A stretch of DNA of 64,000 nucleotides from CAVVAY01 sp963746465 (GTDB lineage Bacteria > Actinomycetota > Actinomycetes > JACCUZ01): NCBI GenBank assembly GCA_963746465.1, contig CAVVAY010000005.1, positions 372,001 to 436,000 of the forward strand, read 5' to 3'. The notes under the pieces were generated by a model. That model did no database searches. It saw only the letters and a list, made by a program, of their open reading frames with translations, and was not told the DNA's origin. A program made the translations under genes and the position numbers. Below, one piece after another: positions 11,167-21,593 of this stretch (positions within the stretch are counted from its first letter, which is position 1; each line of letters begins with the position of its first letter).

Positions 11167-11296
11167 CCGCCCGCGGCAGCGGTGCGGTCATGTCGACGGC
11201 ACGCCCGCGGCGCCCTTCGCGCGGCGCGGGCGCTGACCGTGGGAGACTGCGGCCACGCGTGACCCGCCGACACCACCCGCGAGGAGTGCTCCCGTC

Positions 11297-11446
11297 ATGA
11301 CCGCTGCCGCCGTCCGACTGCTCGCCGTCGAGGGCGAGACCTCCGGCCGCGACCTGCCCCTCGAGCCCTGGGCGATCGGCGTCGGCGCCTTCGCGCTGCT
11401 GTGCGTGCTGCTCGCCATCACCCTCACCTTCGGCAAGGACCGCTGA
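11297..11446 (+). CDS. Small single-pass membrane protein upstream of nadD
   Basis: This 49-residue ORF has an ATG 10 bp after a GAGGAG site. A short polar N-terminus with SGRDLPLEPW is followed by one strong hydrophobic helix (about residues 26-43: AIGVGAFALLCVLLAITL) and ends FGKDR. The ribosome site, codon usage and position just before nadD argue that it is real; similar short membrane proteins occur here in other actinobacteria. Function unknown. It is too small for most automatic callers. Confidence 0.75.
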   Translation: MTAAAVRLLAVEGETSGRDLPLEPWAIGVGAFALLCVLLAITLTFGKDR

Positions 11447-11481
11447 GCCGGACCCGCGAGGACGTCGAGGTCCCTGAGCCC

Positions 11482-12096
11482 GTGCCGACCGCAGATCCGG
11501 CCCCCACGTCCCGCCTCGGGGTCATGGGCGGGACGTTCGACCCGATCCACCACGGACACCTCGTCGCCGCCAGCGAGGTCGCGGCCCAGTTCGCGCTCGA
11601 CGAGGTGGTCTTCGTCCCGACCGGTACGCCGTGGCAGAAGCAGGCGCGCGACGTGACGACCGCCGAGCACCGCTACCTGATGGCGGTGATCGCGACCGCG
11701 TCGAACCCTCGGTTCACGGTCAGCCGGGTCGACATCGACCGTCCGGGCGTCACCTACACGGTCGACACGCTGCACGACCTGCGCTCGCAGCGCGGCGCCG
11801 GTGTCGAGCTGTTCTTCATCACCGGCGCCGACGCGCTGGCGCAGATCCTTACCTGGAAGGACGCCGAGGAGCTCTTCGCGCTGGCGCACTTCATCGGCGT
11901 CACCCGACCCGGGCACCATCTCACCGACGACGGCCTGCCCGCGGACCGGGTCAGCCTGCTCGAGGTGCCGGCGATGGCGATCTCGTCCACCGACTGCCGC
12001 GAGCGGGTCGCCCGCGGCGAGCCGGTCTGGTACCTCGTGCCCGACGGGGTCGTGCAGTACGTCGCCAAGCACCGCCTGTACCCGGTGCGCCGGTGA
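11482..12096 (+). CDS. nadD: Nicotinate-nucleotide adenylyltransferase
   Basis: This 204-residue nucleotidyltransferase converts nicotinate mononucleotide and ATP to deamido-NAD. It shows GGTFDPIHHGH (residues 16-26) and ISSTDCR (ISST at 167-170), the two signatures of the family. The GTG at 11482 is the only plausible start giving a full N-terminal strand; an ATG at 11524 would begin only one residue before the GGTF motif. It overlaps the next gene by 4 nt (GTGA), so nadD and the LytR_C gene are coupled. Confidence 0.94.
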   Translation: MPTADPAPTSRLGVMGGTFDPIHHGHLVAASEVAAQFALDEVVFVPTGTPWQKQARDVTTAEHRYLMAVIATASNPRFTVSRVDIDRPGVTYTVDTLHDLRSQRGAGVELFFITGADALAQILTWKDAEELFALAHFIGVTRPGHHLTDDGLPADRVSLLEVPAMAISSTDCRERVARGEPVWYLVPDGVVQYVAKHRLYPVRR

Positions 12097-13415
12097 GCGG
12101 GCGGCACCGCCGTCCCGAGCCGGACCCGCTTCCCGACGTCGACGTCGCCGAGCGGCTGGCCCCCGGACCGGTGGTCAGCACGGCCCCGGCGGCGCCGGGG
12201 CCGACCGTCGTGGCCAAGCGCAACCGTGCGGCCGAGCGCGCAGCCCGGCGACGTGCCGCTCGTCGGCGGTGGCTGCTGGGGGCGGGCACGCTGGTGGTGC
12301 TGGCCGTGGTGGCCGGCATCGGCTGGCTGTTCCTTCGGGGCTCCGGCGGGGACGCCACGACGACGGCCGACCGGGCGGCGCAGCAGCGGACCACCCTGGT
12401 CCAGGTCACCGGCCCTGACGGCACCGCGGCGGCGAGCGCCCTGGTCGGCACCACTGCGGCCGACGGCGCTGCGGTGTCGCTGCTGGTTCCCTCGCGGCTG
12501 CTGGTCGACGTGGCCGGTGCCGGCGACATGCCGTTCGGCGAGGCCGTGACTCTCGAGGAGCCGACCGCCTCCGCCGCCGCGCTGACCGACCTGCTCGCCG
12601 TGTCGGTCAACGACAGCTGGGTTCTCACCACCCAGGGCCTGGCCGCCCTGGTGGACAAGGTCGGCGGGGTCCAGGCAGCCGTCGACCGCGACGTCGTGTC
12701 GACCGATGCCAAGGGTGTCGAGACCGTGGTGGTCAAGGCCGGCAACCAGAAGCTTGACGGCGCGTCGGCGGCGGCGTACGCGACCTTCCTCGCCGACGGC
12801 GAGCCCGAGCAGGCTCGGCTCGCGCGGTTCGACGACGTGTTCACCGCGGCCGCGGCCGCCCTGCCCGAGGACCGGGCAGCCGTGGTCACCGTGCTGGCGG
12901 GCCTGGGTGCCGGCTCCCGCTCGACCCTGGACTCGACGGCGTTGGCGGACCGGCTGCTCGTGCTCCAGGCTGCCGCCGCGGACGGCTCGCTGGTCTCCGA
13001 CGTGCTGCCGGTCAAGGAGCTCGACACCGGTGGGACGTCGACGGACTTCGCGTTGGACACCGGTCAGGCAGCAGCCACCATGCGCTCGATGTTCGGCGGC
13101 TCGCTGCAGAAGGACGCCGCGGGCGAGGCGCTGCGGGTGCTGGTCGAGAACGGCGTCGGCACGCCCGGGCTGGTCGAGCAGGCCCGGGCCAAGCTGGTGG
13201 ATGCCGGGTTCAGGTTCGTCAACGGCGGCAACGCGTCGGAGTTCGGCCTGGGCCAGAGTGTCGTGCTGGTGCCGGACGGCACCTCGAAGACCATGGCGCG
13301 CGGGCGACGGGTGGCCGAATCGCTGGGTCTGCCGGCCGATGCGGTCAGTCCCTCGGACCGTGGCCAGACGGTGGCTGACGTCATCGTGATCCTCGGCAAG
13401 GACTTCGCCCCGTGA
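12093..13415 (+). CDS. LCP/LytR C-terminal domain membrane protein
   Basis: This 440-residue protein has a cytoplasmic Arg-rich N-terminus, one membrane helix (WLLGAGTLVVLAVVAGIGWLFL, about 64-85), then an extracytoplasmic region. The middle (about 100-250) resembles a divergent LytR-CpsA-Psr domain (SLLVPSRLLVDV, TDLLAVSVNDSWVL, LVDKVGGV). The last about 90 residues, from LVENGVGTPGLVEQARAKL, match the LytR_C domain. LCP enzymes attach wall polymers to peptidoglycan, but the Arg-rich pyrophosphate-binding motifs are not obvious here, so catalysis is doubtful. Its place between nadD and rsfS is the usual one in actinobacteria. Confidence 0.82.
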   Translation: MSGRHRRPEPDPLPDVDVAERLAPGPVVSTAPAAPGPTVVAKRNRAAERAARRRAARRRWLLGAGTLVVLAVVAGIGWLFLRGSGGDATTTADRAAQQRTTLVQVTGPDGTAAASALVGTTAADGAAVSLLVPSRLLVDVAGAGDMPFGEAVTLEEPTASAAALTDLLAVSVNDSWVLTTQGLAALVDKVGGVQAAVDRDVVSTDAKGVETVVVKAGNQKLDGASAAAYATFLADGEPEQARLARFDDVFTAAAAALPEDRAAVVTVLAGLGAGSRSTLDSTALADRLLVLQAAAADGSLVSDVLPVKELDTGGTSTDFALDTGQAAATMRSMFGGSLQKDAAGEALRVLVENGVGTPGLVEQARAKLVDAGFRFVNGGNASEFGLGQSVVLVPDGTSKTMARGRRVAESLGLPADAVSPSDRGQTVADVIVILGKDFAP

Positions 13416-13448
13416 GCGACGGGACGAGAGCGTGAGAAACTGGAGCCC

Positions 13449-13871
13449 GTGACCGTCTCACCCCGCGCCCACGAGCTCGCGGTCGCTGCCGCCGAGGCAG
13501 CCGCCGACAAGCTCGCCGACGACATCCTGGCCTTCGACGTCGGTGATCAGCTGGTGATCACCGACGTCTTCGTGCTCTGCTCGGCGTCAAACGACCGCCA
13601 GGTCCGTTCGGTGGTCGAAGGCATCGAGGAGCGGCTGCGCACGCTCGGCGCCAAGCCGGTGCGTCGCGAGGGGGAGCGCGAGGGCCGGTGGGTGCTGCTC
13701 GACTTCGTCGACGTCATCGTGCACGTGCAGCACGCCGAGGAGCGCGTCTACTACTCCCTCGAGCGGATCTGGAAGGACTGCCCGACCGTCGAGCTACCGG
13801 AGGAGGTCCGCCGCGGCCGTACCCGGGTGGGCTCGGACCGGCGTGACGACGTGACCGGGGCGGCGTCCTGA
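13449..13871 (+). CDS. rsfS: Ribosomal silencing factor RsfS
   Basis: This 140-residue protein has a GTG start. It binds L14 on the 50S subunit and blocks subunit joining when nutrients are short. The family pattern is clear: AAEAAADKLADDILAFDVGDQL, ITDVFVLCSASNDRQVRS, WVLLDFVDVIVHVQ and the YYSLERIW terminus. A tail of about 25 charged residues is extra. The location nadD-(LytR)-rsfS-phosphatase is the conserved actinobacterial order. Confidence 0.95.
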   Translation: MTVSPRAHELAVAAAEAAADKLADDILAFDVGDQLVITDVFVLCSASNDRQVRSVVEGIEERLRTLGAKPVRREGEREGRWVLLDFVDVIVHVQHAEERVYYSLERIWKDCPTVELPEEVRRGRTRVGSDRRDDVTGAAS

Positions 13872-13894
13872 CCGCTCCGGAGGCCGCCCGCCGG

Positions 13895-14515
13895 GTGGTC
13901 CTCTGGCGGCACGGCCAGACCGCGTGGAACCTGGAGGACCGGTTCCAGGGCAGCACGGACGTCGAGCTGGACCAGGCGGGTCGCGACCAGGCCGAACGAG
14001 CCGCCCGACTGCTGGCATCGCTGGCCCCGGCAGCGGTAGTGTCCTCCGACCTCGCCCGGGCCCGCGCGACAGCCGAGTCCTTGGCCCGGCTGGTCGGGCT
14101 CGAGGTGCGGCTCGACGAGCGGCTGCGGGAGACCTTCGGCGGCAGCTGGCAGGGCCGCACCGTCACCGAGATGCTCGAGACGGACCGGGAGGCCTACCTG
14201 CTGTGGCGCTCCGGTGCCGACGTACCGGCCGGTGGCGGTGAGCGCCGCAGCGATGTGGCCGCCCGGGTGGTGCCGGCGATCACCGACGCGGTGGCCGGCA
14301 CGCCGCCCGGCGGGACGGTCGTCGTCGTCACCCACGGTGGCTCGGCCCGGGCCGCGATCGGCACCCTGCTGGACCTGCCGCTGGACCGCTGGGCGGCCGT
14401 GGGCGGGTTGGCCAACTGCTGCTGGTCGGTGCTCGAGGAGGTAGGCCCGGGATGGCGCCTGGTCGAGCACAACGCCGGCAGTCTGCCGGAACCGGTGATG
14501 GGTGACGAGGAGTGA
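13895..14515 (+). CDS. Histidine phosphatase family protein (phosphoglycerate mutase-like)
   Basis: This 206-residue protein of the RHG superfamily has the phosphohistidine motif as WRHGQTAWN at its very start, the second arginine in SSDLARARATA, and the second histidine in VVVTHGGSARA. The GTG at 13895 leaves almost no residues before the first strand; GGAG lies 12 bp upstream and no better ATG/GTG is in frame. It may be translationally coupled to rsfS, whose stop is 23 bp upstream. The substrate cannot be told; homologues beside rsfS are often misnamed phosphoglycerate mutase. Confidence 0.9.
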   Translation: MVLWRHGQTAWNLEDRFQGSTDVELDQAGRDQAERAARLLASLAPAAVVSSDLARARATAESLARLVGLEVRLDERLRETFGGSWQGRTVTEMLETDREAYLLWRSGADVPAGGGERRSDVAARVVPAITDAVAGTPPGGTVVVVTHGGSARAAIGTLLDLPLDRWAAVGGLANCCWSVLEEVGPGWRLVEHNAGSLPEPVMGDEE

Positions 14516-14568
14516 GCCGGGCCGGCCGGGTAGCGCCGGGGCGATTCGTGCCGCGCCTGGCGAACCGT

Positions 14569-14574
14569 TAGACT
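14569..14574 (+). promoter_or_regulatory. -10-like box TAGACT before tRNA-Ala
   Basis: TAGACT lies 40 bp before the mature tRNA, consistent with a short precursor leader. No good -35 is visible. Confidence 0.45.
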
Positions 14575-14613
14575 GGCTCGGCCCGCACGGCGGGTGCACG
14601 ACAGGCGTGTCCT

Positions 14614-14686
14614 GGGGCTGTGGCGCAGCTGGTAGCGCACCACACTGGCAGTGTGGGGGTCAGGGGTTCGAGTCCCCTCAGCTCCA
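14614..14686 (+). tRNA. tRNA-Ala (GGC anticodon)
   Basis: The 73-nt cloverleaf has acceptor GGGGCTG pairing with CAGCTCC (one G-U), discriminator A and a D arm with AGCTGGTAGCGC. The anticodon stem CCACA/TGTGG encloses CTGGCAG, giving anticodon GGC (Ala). The T arm is GGGG-TTCGAGT-CCCC. CCA is not encoded exactly (ACCCA follows), as expected for many actinobacterial tRNAs. Confidence 0.97.
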
Positions 14687-14698
14687 CCCAGGGTCGAT

Positions 14699-14730
14699 CT
14701 GCGGCTTCGCCTTCCCAGGCGGGGCCGCAG
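14699..14730 (+). terminator. Bidirectional hairpin between tRNA-Ala and the prepilin-like gene
   Basis: CTGCGGC pairs with GCCGCAG, with an inner GCCT/AGGC, 13 bp after the tRNA and 19 bp after the stop of the convergent minus-strand gene. It can end both transcripts. Confidence 0.55.
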
Positions 14731-14748
14731 CGTCATATGGCGCGGCCG

Positions 14749-16200
14749 TCAGCGCGTCTCGCGCTTGAACTGGATGTCCACCGTGTAGGTCGTCGAAGCG
14801 TTGACCACGCCGTAGACCGGCAGCGGTGCGTAGGTCGCCGTCAGGTTCATCTTGGCCTCGACGATGCCGCCGGCGTAGATCTGCCCGTAGAACACGGTGT
14901 TGTTCTTCATCGAGACGTTGCACGGGGTGTAGAAGAGCGTGCTCACCGTCGGCGAGCTGTTCAGGTTGTTCTTCATGTCGATGCCGTCCACGGTGCAGGG
15001 CGTCGACACCGACCCGTCGGGCTGGACGAGGTAGAGGTAGCGCATCGTGATGCCGTCGGAGGACACGAAGGACGCGTTGTTCTTGAAGCTCACGCCGCCG
15101 CTGGCGAAGATCGCCAGGTTGTTGCTCAGGGTGATGTCGCCGGCGTTGTTGAAGTAGATACCGTTCGGGCACGTGGTGTGCAGGATGGTCGGCTGGGTGA
15201 GCGTGCCGGCGTGCGCCAGGATCCAGTCGCGAGCGGCGTCGGCGTAGCCACCGGAGCAGCTGCTCAGCTCCACCACGGTCGCGCTGTAGCCCGCCGCGAT
15301 CCACGGTGCGGGGTTGTACGGCAGGCTCGGGAACGGCTCGGCCGGTGGCGGGTCGACCGTGGAGGTGGCGGCGCACTTGGCCGGGACGGAGCAGCCCGCC
15401 CAGGTGCCGCCGCCGGTGTCCTTGATGGTGCCGCTGGCCCGCACCGTGTTGGTGACCGCAGTGGAGTCGTCCAGGCCGGCGTTGCCGGCCGAGACCAGCA
15501 CACCGCCGATCGAGGTGCTGCTGGCGGTCACACCCGCCGTGGCCCAGGCGTTGCCTGCCACGTTGCACGGGCCGAGGCTGATCGTGCCCTGGACGATCAG
15601 CGAGCCGTTGTACTGCCCGTCACCGCTGCAGGTGATGTGATGGTTGCTGTAGACGGTGGCGTCGGAGCGTCCCGGCTCGCTGCCGTTGACGTCGAGGTGC
15701 TTGTTCGTCTCCACGCCGGCATTGCCGAAGATCGCCTTGTTCAGGACTGGAGCCGGCCGGACCTGCACCAACGACTCGATGGCCCGCTTGGCCGGGGCCT
15801 GGCCGGCCAACGAGCTGGTGGTCGCGGTCGACTTCACCAGCGCCTGCGCGACCTGCGCGCTAGCGGCGAGCGGACACGCCAGGACGGCCCCGGCCGCGTT
15901 GTAATAGGTCACGGTGGTCGCGATCGAGGTGGTGTCCCGCGCGACCTCGGTGTTCGTCATCGTCGATCCGCAGGGCATCGTCGCCAGCGAGGCGCCCTGC
16001 ATCCGGGCCAGCGTCATGTCCACGCCGCCCTCGGCCCGCATCACCGCGGAGGACCGCTGCCGGTCCCGGCCGGTCTGCCGGGTCTCCGAGACCGCAAACG
16101 CGATCAGCGTCCCCATCAGCAGGGTCACCAGCATCACCACGGCGACCGCGGCGACCAGCGCGATGCCGTCGTCGTCGGTCCGCCTCGGGGTCGGGCGCAT
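14749..16200 (-). CDS. Orphan prepilin/PilX-like surface protein
   Basis: This 483-residue protein starts with a type IV-prepilin-like leader: a polar 12-residue head ending TDDDG, then a hydrophobic helix from IALVAAVAVVMLVTLL (cleavage expected after G12). +5 is Ala rather than Glu. The helix is followed by SETRQ..RQRSSAVMRAEGGVD, typical of PilX N-termini. The rest is Asn/Ser/Thr-rich with beta-rich stretches (NNLAIFASGGVSFKNNASF) suggesting a beta-helix, plus several cysteines. No pilus ATPase, platform or peptidase gene lies nearby, so its machinery must be elsewhere. GGAGG precedes the ATG. It is divergent from a GGDEF gene. Its AAC-rich composition differs from the neighbours, suggesting an accessory gene. 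Confidence 0.75.
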   Translation of the reverse strand: MRPTPRRTDDDGIALVAAVAVVMLVTLLMGTLIAFAVSETRQTGRDRQRSSAVMRAEGGVDMTLARMQGASLATMPCGSTMTNTEVARDTTSIATTVTYYNAAGAVLACPLAASAQVAQALVKSTATTSSLAGQAPAKRAIESLVQVRPAPVLNKAIFGNAGVETNKHLDVNGSEPGRSDATVYSNHHITCSGDGQYNGSLIVQGTISLGPCNVAGNAWATAGVTASSTSIGGVLVSAGNAGLDDSTAVTNTVRASGTIKDTGGGTWAGCSVPAKCAATSTVDPPPAEPFPSLPYNPAPWIAAGYSATVVELSSCSGGYADAARDWILAHAGTLTQPTILHTTCPNGIYFNNAGDITLSNNLAIFASGGVSFKNNASFVSSDGITMRYLYLVQPDGSVSTPCTVDGIDMKNNLNSSPTVSTLFYTPCNVSMKNNTVFYGQIYAGGIVEAKMNLTATYAPLPVYGVVNASTTYTVDIQFKRETR

Positions 16201-16436
16201 CTCCAGCCTCCATCACGCTGAGCGCACCGTTGTGCACAGCAAGTAGCGGGTTACGAGGGGAGATCGCTCCCGGAGCCCCTTCCGTTAGGCCCCGAACGGC
16301 TGACCCGGGCCGACCGAAGGGACGAGTCCCTTCCCCGGGAGACGGCCTCCGCCCCGGCAGCCGGGGCCGTGCAGGGGCCCGGATGAGCGTGCCGAACACC
16401 CTGCCGCGCCCCTGCCGCTCGCCGTACGGTGTCAAG
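16201..16436. promoter_or_regulatory. Hairpin-rich divergent intergenic region (prepilin/GGDEF)
   Basis: This 236-bp gap holds five short inverted repeats in a row: GCAC/GTGC (16224-16235), GGGAG/CTCCC (16258-16271), CCGTT/AACGG (16282-16299), AAGGGA/TCCCTT (16317-16332) and GCCCCGG/CCGGGGC (16351-16367). On the minus strand they would form a structured leader ending in GGAGG before the prepilin ATG. On the plus strand TACGGT (16425-16430) is a -10 for a leaderless GGDEF transcript starting at GTG 16437. Either a cis-regulatory RNA or a terminator/operator cluster is possible. Confidence 0.4.
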
Positions 16437-17567
16437 GTGGCGAACGGTCGTGTCGAGAGTGTCGGAGTGTCGCTGACGCCCGACGAGACGTACGACGCCG
16501 CGGTGACGGCTGCTCTCCCGAGCGTCGCGGCCGGCTTCGCCGTGCTCTTTGCGGCGTTCGTCCCCCTGCATGCCCTGCTGCTCGACGGCACGGCGCGGCT
16601 GGCCATGGTCGCCTGCGCGGCCGCCAGCGCCCTGGCCCTGGGGGCCTTCGCGCTCGCCGTTCGGCGCCGCCGGGTGCCCGACCACCTGTCGCAGCCGGCC
16701 AGCGCCGGCCTGCTCTTGGTCGCGGTCGGCAACGCGGTCGCCCACCTGGTGCTCACCGGGCAGCCCCGGCACACCAGCACGGTGATGCTGGTCGTCGTCG
16801 CCGCCGGCGCCGTCCTGCTCTCGCTGCGCTGGCTCGCAGCCACGCTCTACCTGGCCTGGGGCGCGTGGGGCGTGGGGGCCTTCCTCATCGGACCCCGCGA
16901 GCAGTGGCCGCATTACGTGATCGGCATGACCTGCGCGACCTTGCTGGCGGTTTTCGTCAACCACCTGCGCAGGACCAGCGTGCGTGAGCTCGCCGAGCTG
17001 CGAGCTGCCGCCGAGGCCGCCGCGGTCCGCGACCACCTCACCGGGGTGGCGAACCGCCGCGGTCTGGCCATGGTCGGCAGCCAGATGGTCGAGCAGGCCC
17101 GCCGGCAGGGTGACGCCGTGCACTGCATCTTCGTCGACATCGACGGGCTCAAGCGGGTCAACGACGCGCTCGGCCACGCGGTCGGCGACGAGGTGATCGT
17201 GGCCGTCGCGGAGGCCCTGCGCAGCGCCACCCGTGGCACCGACATCGTCGCCCGGTGGGGCGGGGACGAGTTCTGCGTCGTCGGCCCCGGACCCGGCATG
17301 GCCCCCCTCGAGCTGGAACGCCGGGTGCGCGACGGAGTGGTGCTCGCCTCCGAGGTGCCGGCCGAGGTCTGGCCGGTGCGGGTCAGCGCCGGGGGAGCGA
17401 TGCTCGCGCCCTGGGACTCCGGCACCCTCGAGACGCTGCTCGGCAAGGCCGACCAGGAGATGTACCTGCGTCGGTCGCTGCGCAAGGAGGCCGGATCCCT
17501 CCCGCAGCGCTCGAGATTCGGCACGCCGTCCGTCGACTCGCCGCCCGCGGGGGACACCAGCAGCTGA
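16437..17567 (+). CDS. Membrane GGDEF diguanylate cyclase
   Basis: From the GTG at 16437 this is 376 residues; an ATG at 16383 (394 residues) is the alternative. The GTG is favoured because a TACGGT -10 lies 6 bp before it, implying a leaderless mRNA. About six hydrophobic segments fill residues 20-180, followed by a short coiled linker (ELAELRAAAEAAAVRDHLTGVANRR) and a GGDEF domain. The active site is intact (RWGGDEF) and an inhibitory I-site RGTD sits five residues before it, so the protein should make c-di-GMP with product inhibition. No EAL domain is present. The divergent partner is a prepilin-like protein. The last about 30 residues are disordered. Confidence 0.88.
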   Translation: MANGRVESVGVSLTPDETYDAAVTAALPSVAAGFAVLFAAFVPLHALLLDGTARLAMVACAAASALALGAFALAVRRRRVPDHLSQPASAGLLLVAVGNAVAHLVLTGQPRHTSTVMLVVVAAGAVLLSLRWLAATLYLAWGAWGVGAFLIGPREQWPHYVIGMTCATLLAVFVNHLRRTSVRELAELRAAAEAAAVRDHLTGVANRRGLAMVGSQMVEQARRQGDAVHCIFVDIDGLKRVNDALGHAVGDEVIVAVAEALRSATRGTDIVARWGGDEFCVVGPGPGMAPLELERRVRDGVVLASEVPAEVWPVRVSAGGAMLAPWDSGTLETLLGKADQEMYLRRSLRKEAGSLPQRSRFGTPSVDSPPAGDTSS

Positions 17568-17594
17568 CCCGAGCGCGCCACCCGGCCGGTCCGT

Positions 17595-17600
17595 TATGGT
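17595..17600 (+). promoter_or_regulatory. -10 box TATGGT of the leuS leader
   Basis: TATGGT fits TANNNT and places the start point near 17607, only about 6 nt before the leader-peptide ATG. It lies just after the GGDEF stop. No -35 at normal spacing is evident. Confidence 0.5.
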
Positions 17601-17612
17601 GGGGGTGTGCGG

Positions 17613-17645
17613 ATGACCCGACTGCTCCTTACCGGGCCGCGCTGA
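17613..17645 (+). CDS. Leucine leader peptide MTRLLLTGPR (leuS attenuator)
   Basis: A 10-codon ORF upstream of leuS contains three consecutive leucine codons (CTG CTC CTT at 17622-17630) and stops at 17645, inside the first arm of a perfect 11-bp hairpin. GGGGG lies about 8 nt upstream, but the predicted 5' end is so close that translation may be nearly leaderless. A run of cognate codons, a short ORF and following alternative stems are the hallmarks of ribosome-mediated attenuation of aminoacyl-tRNA synthetase or biosynthetic genes. Function as a Leu-tRNA sensor is inference. Confidence 0.72.
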   Translation: MTRLLLTGPR

Positions 17646-17697
17646 CCTCCCAGCACCACGTCAGCGCGGCGGCCCCTCCTGTGCGAGGGGCTTCTTC
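17636..17697 (+). promoter_or_regulatory. leuS transcription attenuator (alternative stems and terminator)
   Basis: Stem 1 is GCCGCGCTGAC (17636-17646) with GTCAGCGCGGC (17660-17670), a perfect 11-bp stem overlapping the leader stop codon. The terminator is GCCCCTC (17672-17678) with GAGGGGC (17685-17691), followed by TTCTTC. A third pairing, GGGCCGC (17634-17640) with GCGGCCC (17669-17675), invades both and could be the antiterminator. The region ends right at leuS. Exactly which conformation a stalled ribosome favours cannot be settled by eye. Confidence 0.65.
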
Positions 17698-17736
17698 ATG
17701 TCCGGAGCAGGTCGAGACCAGCAGAAGGCGCGAGCG

Positions 17737-20613
<2,877 letters not shown>

Positions 20614-20632
20614 CGGTCGGGCCCGCGGTCGG

Positions 20633-20638
20633 TAGCCT
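20633..20638 (+). promoter_or_regulatory. -10 box TAGCCT, leaderless degV
   Basis: TAGCCT ends 6 bp before the degV ATG, so transcription should start at or within a base of the start codon, with no Shine-Dalgarno site. Confidence 0.5.
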
Positions 20639-20644
20639 CTCGCC

Positions 20645-21496
20645 ATGTCCTCGTCCGCACGCGTCGCCGTCGTCACCGACTCGACGAGCTACCTTCCGGC
20701 CGAGCTGGTCAGCGAGCACGCCATCGAGGTGGTGCCGCTGCAGGTGGTCATCGGCGGCACGTCGTACGACGAGGGGTCCGGCGCGTCGGCCTCGTCGGTC
20801 GCCGACGCGCTGCGGAAGTGGCAGCCGGTCACGACCTCGCGGCCGGCCCCCGCGACGCTGCTGCAGGCATTCGAGGCCGCTGCCGAGCGCGGCTGCGACG
20901 CGGTGGTGTCCGTGCACCTGTCGTCGCAGATGTCAGGCACGGTCGAGTCGGCCCGGCTGGCGGCCAAGGACTCCCCGGTGCCGGTGGAGGTGGTCGACTC
21001 CGGGTCGCTGGGGATGGGGCTCGGGTTCGCCGTGGTGTCGGCGGCGATGGCGGCCGCCGAGGGACGGCCCGCCGACGAGGTCGCGCGGGTGGCTCGTGAC
21101 CGGGCTGCTGCCTCCACCGCCGTGTTCTACGTCGACACCCTGGAGTACCTGCGCCGCGGCGGCCGGATCGGCGCGGCCGCAGCAATGCTCGGCTCGGCGC
21201 TGGCCGTGAAGCCGCTGCTGCACCTGGTCGACGGTCACATCGAGCCGCTGGAGAAGGTGCGCACGGCCGCCAAGGCGATCGCCCGGCTCGAGGACGTCGC
21301 CGTCGGCCATGCCGGCACCCGGTCGGTCGACGTCGCGGTCCACCACCTGGCGAGCGCCGAGCGCGCCGACGCGCTGGCCGAGCGACTGCGTGGCCGCCTT
21401 CCCGGACTGGCCGGGCTGCACGTGAGCGAGGTCGGCGCAGTGGTCGGTGCGCACGTCGGGCCAGGCATGCTCGCGGTCGTCGTCGCTCCGCGCTGA
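20645..21496 (+). CDS. DegV family fatty-acid-binding protein
   Basis: This 283-residue protein has the DegV signatures VVTDSTSYLP at the N-terminus, SSQMSGTVESA in the middle and the YLRRGGRIG loop. DegV (FakB-like) proteins bind a single fatty acid and in Firmicutes hand it to the FakA kinase; whether a FakA partner exists here cannot be seen. It lies between leuS and the comEA-comEC-holA operon, a common actinobacterial placement. Probably leaderless. Confidence 0.92.
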   Translation: MSSSARVAVVTDSTSYLPAELVSEHAIEVVPLQVVIGGTSYDEGSGASASSVADALRKWQPVTTSRPAPATLLQAFEAAAERGCDAVVSVHLSSQMSGTVESARLAAKDSPVPVEVVDSGSLGMGLGFAVVSAAMAAAEGRPADEVARVARDRAAASTAVFYVDTLEYLRRGGRIGAAAAMLGSALAVKPLLHLVDGHIEPLEKVRTAAKAIARLEDVAVGHAGTRSVDVAVHHLASAERADALAERLRGRLPGLAGLHVSEVGAVVGAHVGPGMLAVVVAPR

Positions 21497-21581
21497 GCGC
21501 GCTGCTCGTCCACAGGGCGACCGGAGTCGATTCTCGTCCACCGATCTGTGCCGCCGGGCAGGCAGGGCCACGCCGGATTCC

Positions 21582-21587
21582 TAACGT
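21582..21587 (+). promoter_or_regulatory. -10 box TAACGT before comEA
   Basis: TAACGT lies 6 bp before the GTG at 21594, again predicting a leaderless transcript for the comEA-comEC operon. Confidence 0.45.
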
Positions 21588-21593
21588 CGAGGG

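Noticed and set aside
14502..14768. ORF spanning tRNA-Ala
   Set aside because: It crosses the tRNA and has no domain or ribosome site.
16241..16257. GTAGCGGGTTAC-like piece considered as a c-di-GMP-I riboswitch
   Set aside because: The rest of the conserved GEMM core (the GCACAGGGCAAACC and CGCAAAGCC parts) is not found next to it on either strand.
17698..17736. ATG at 17698 as the leuS start
   Set aside because: It lies at the base of the attenuator terminator; 17737 has a better ribosome site and a typical N-terminus.
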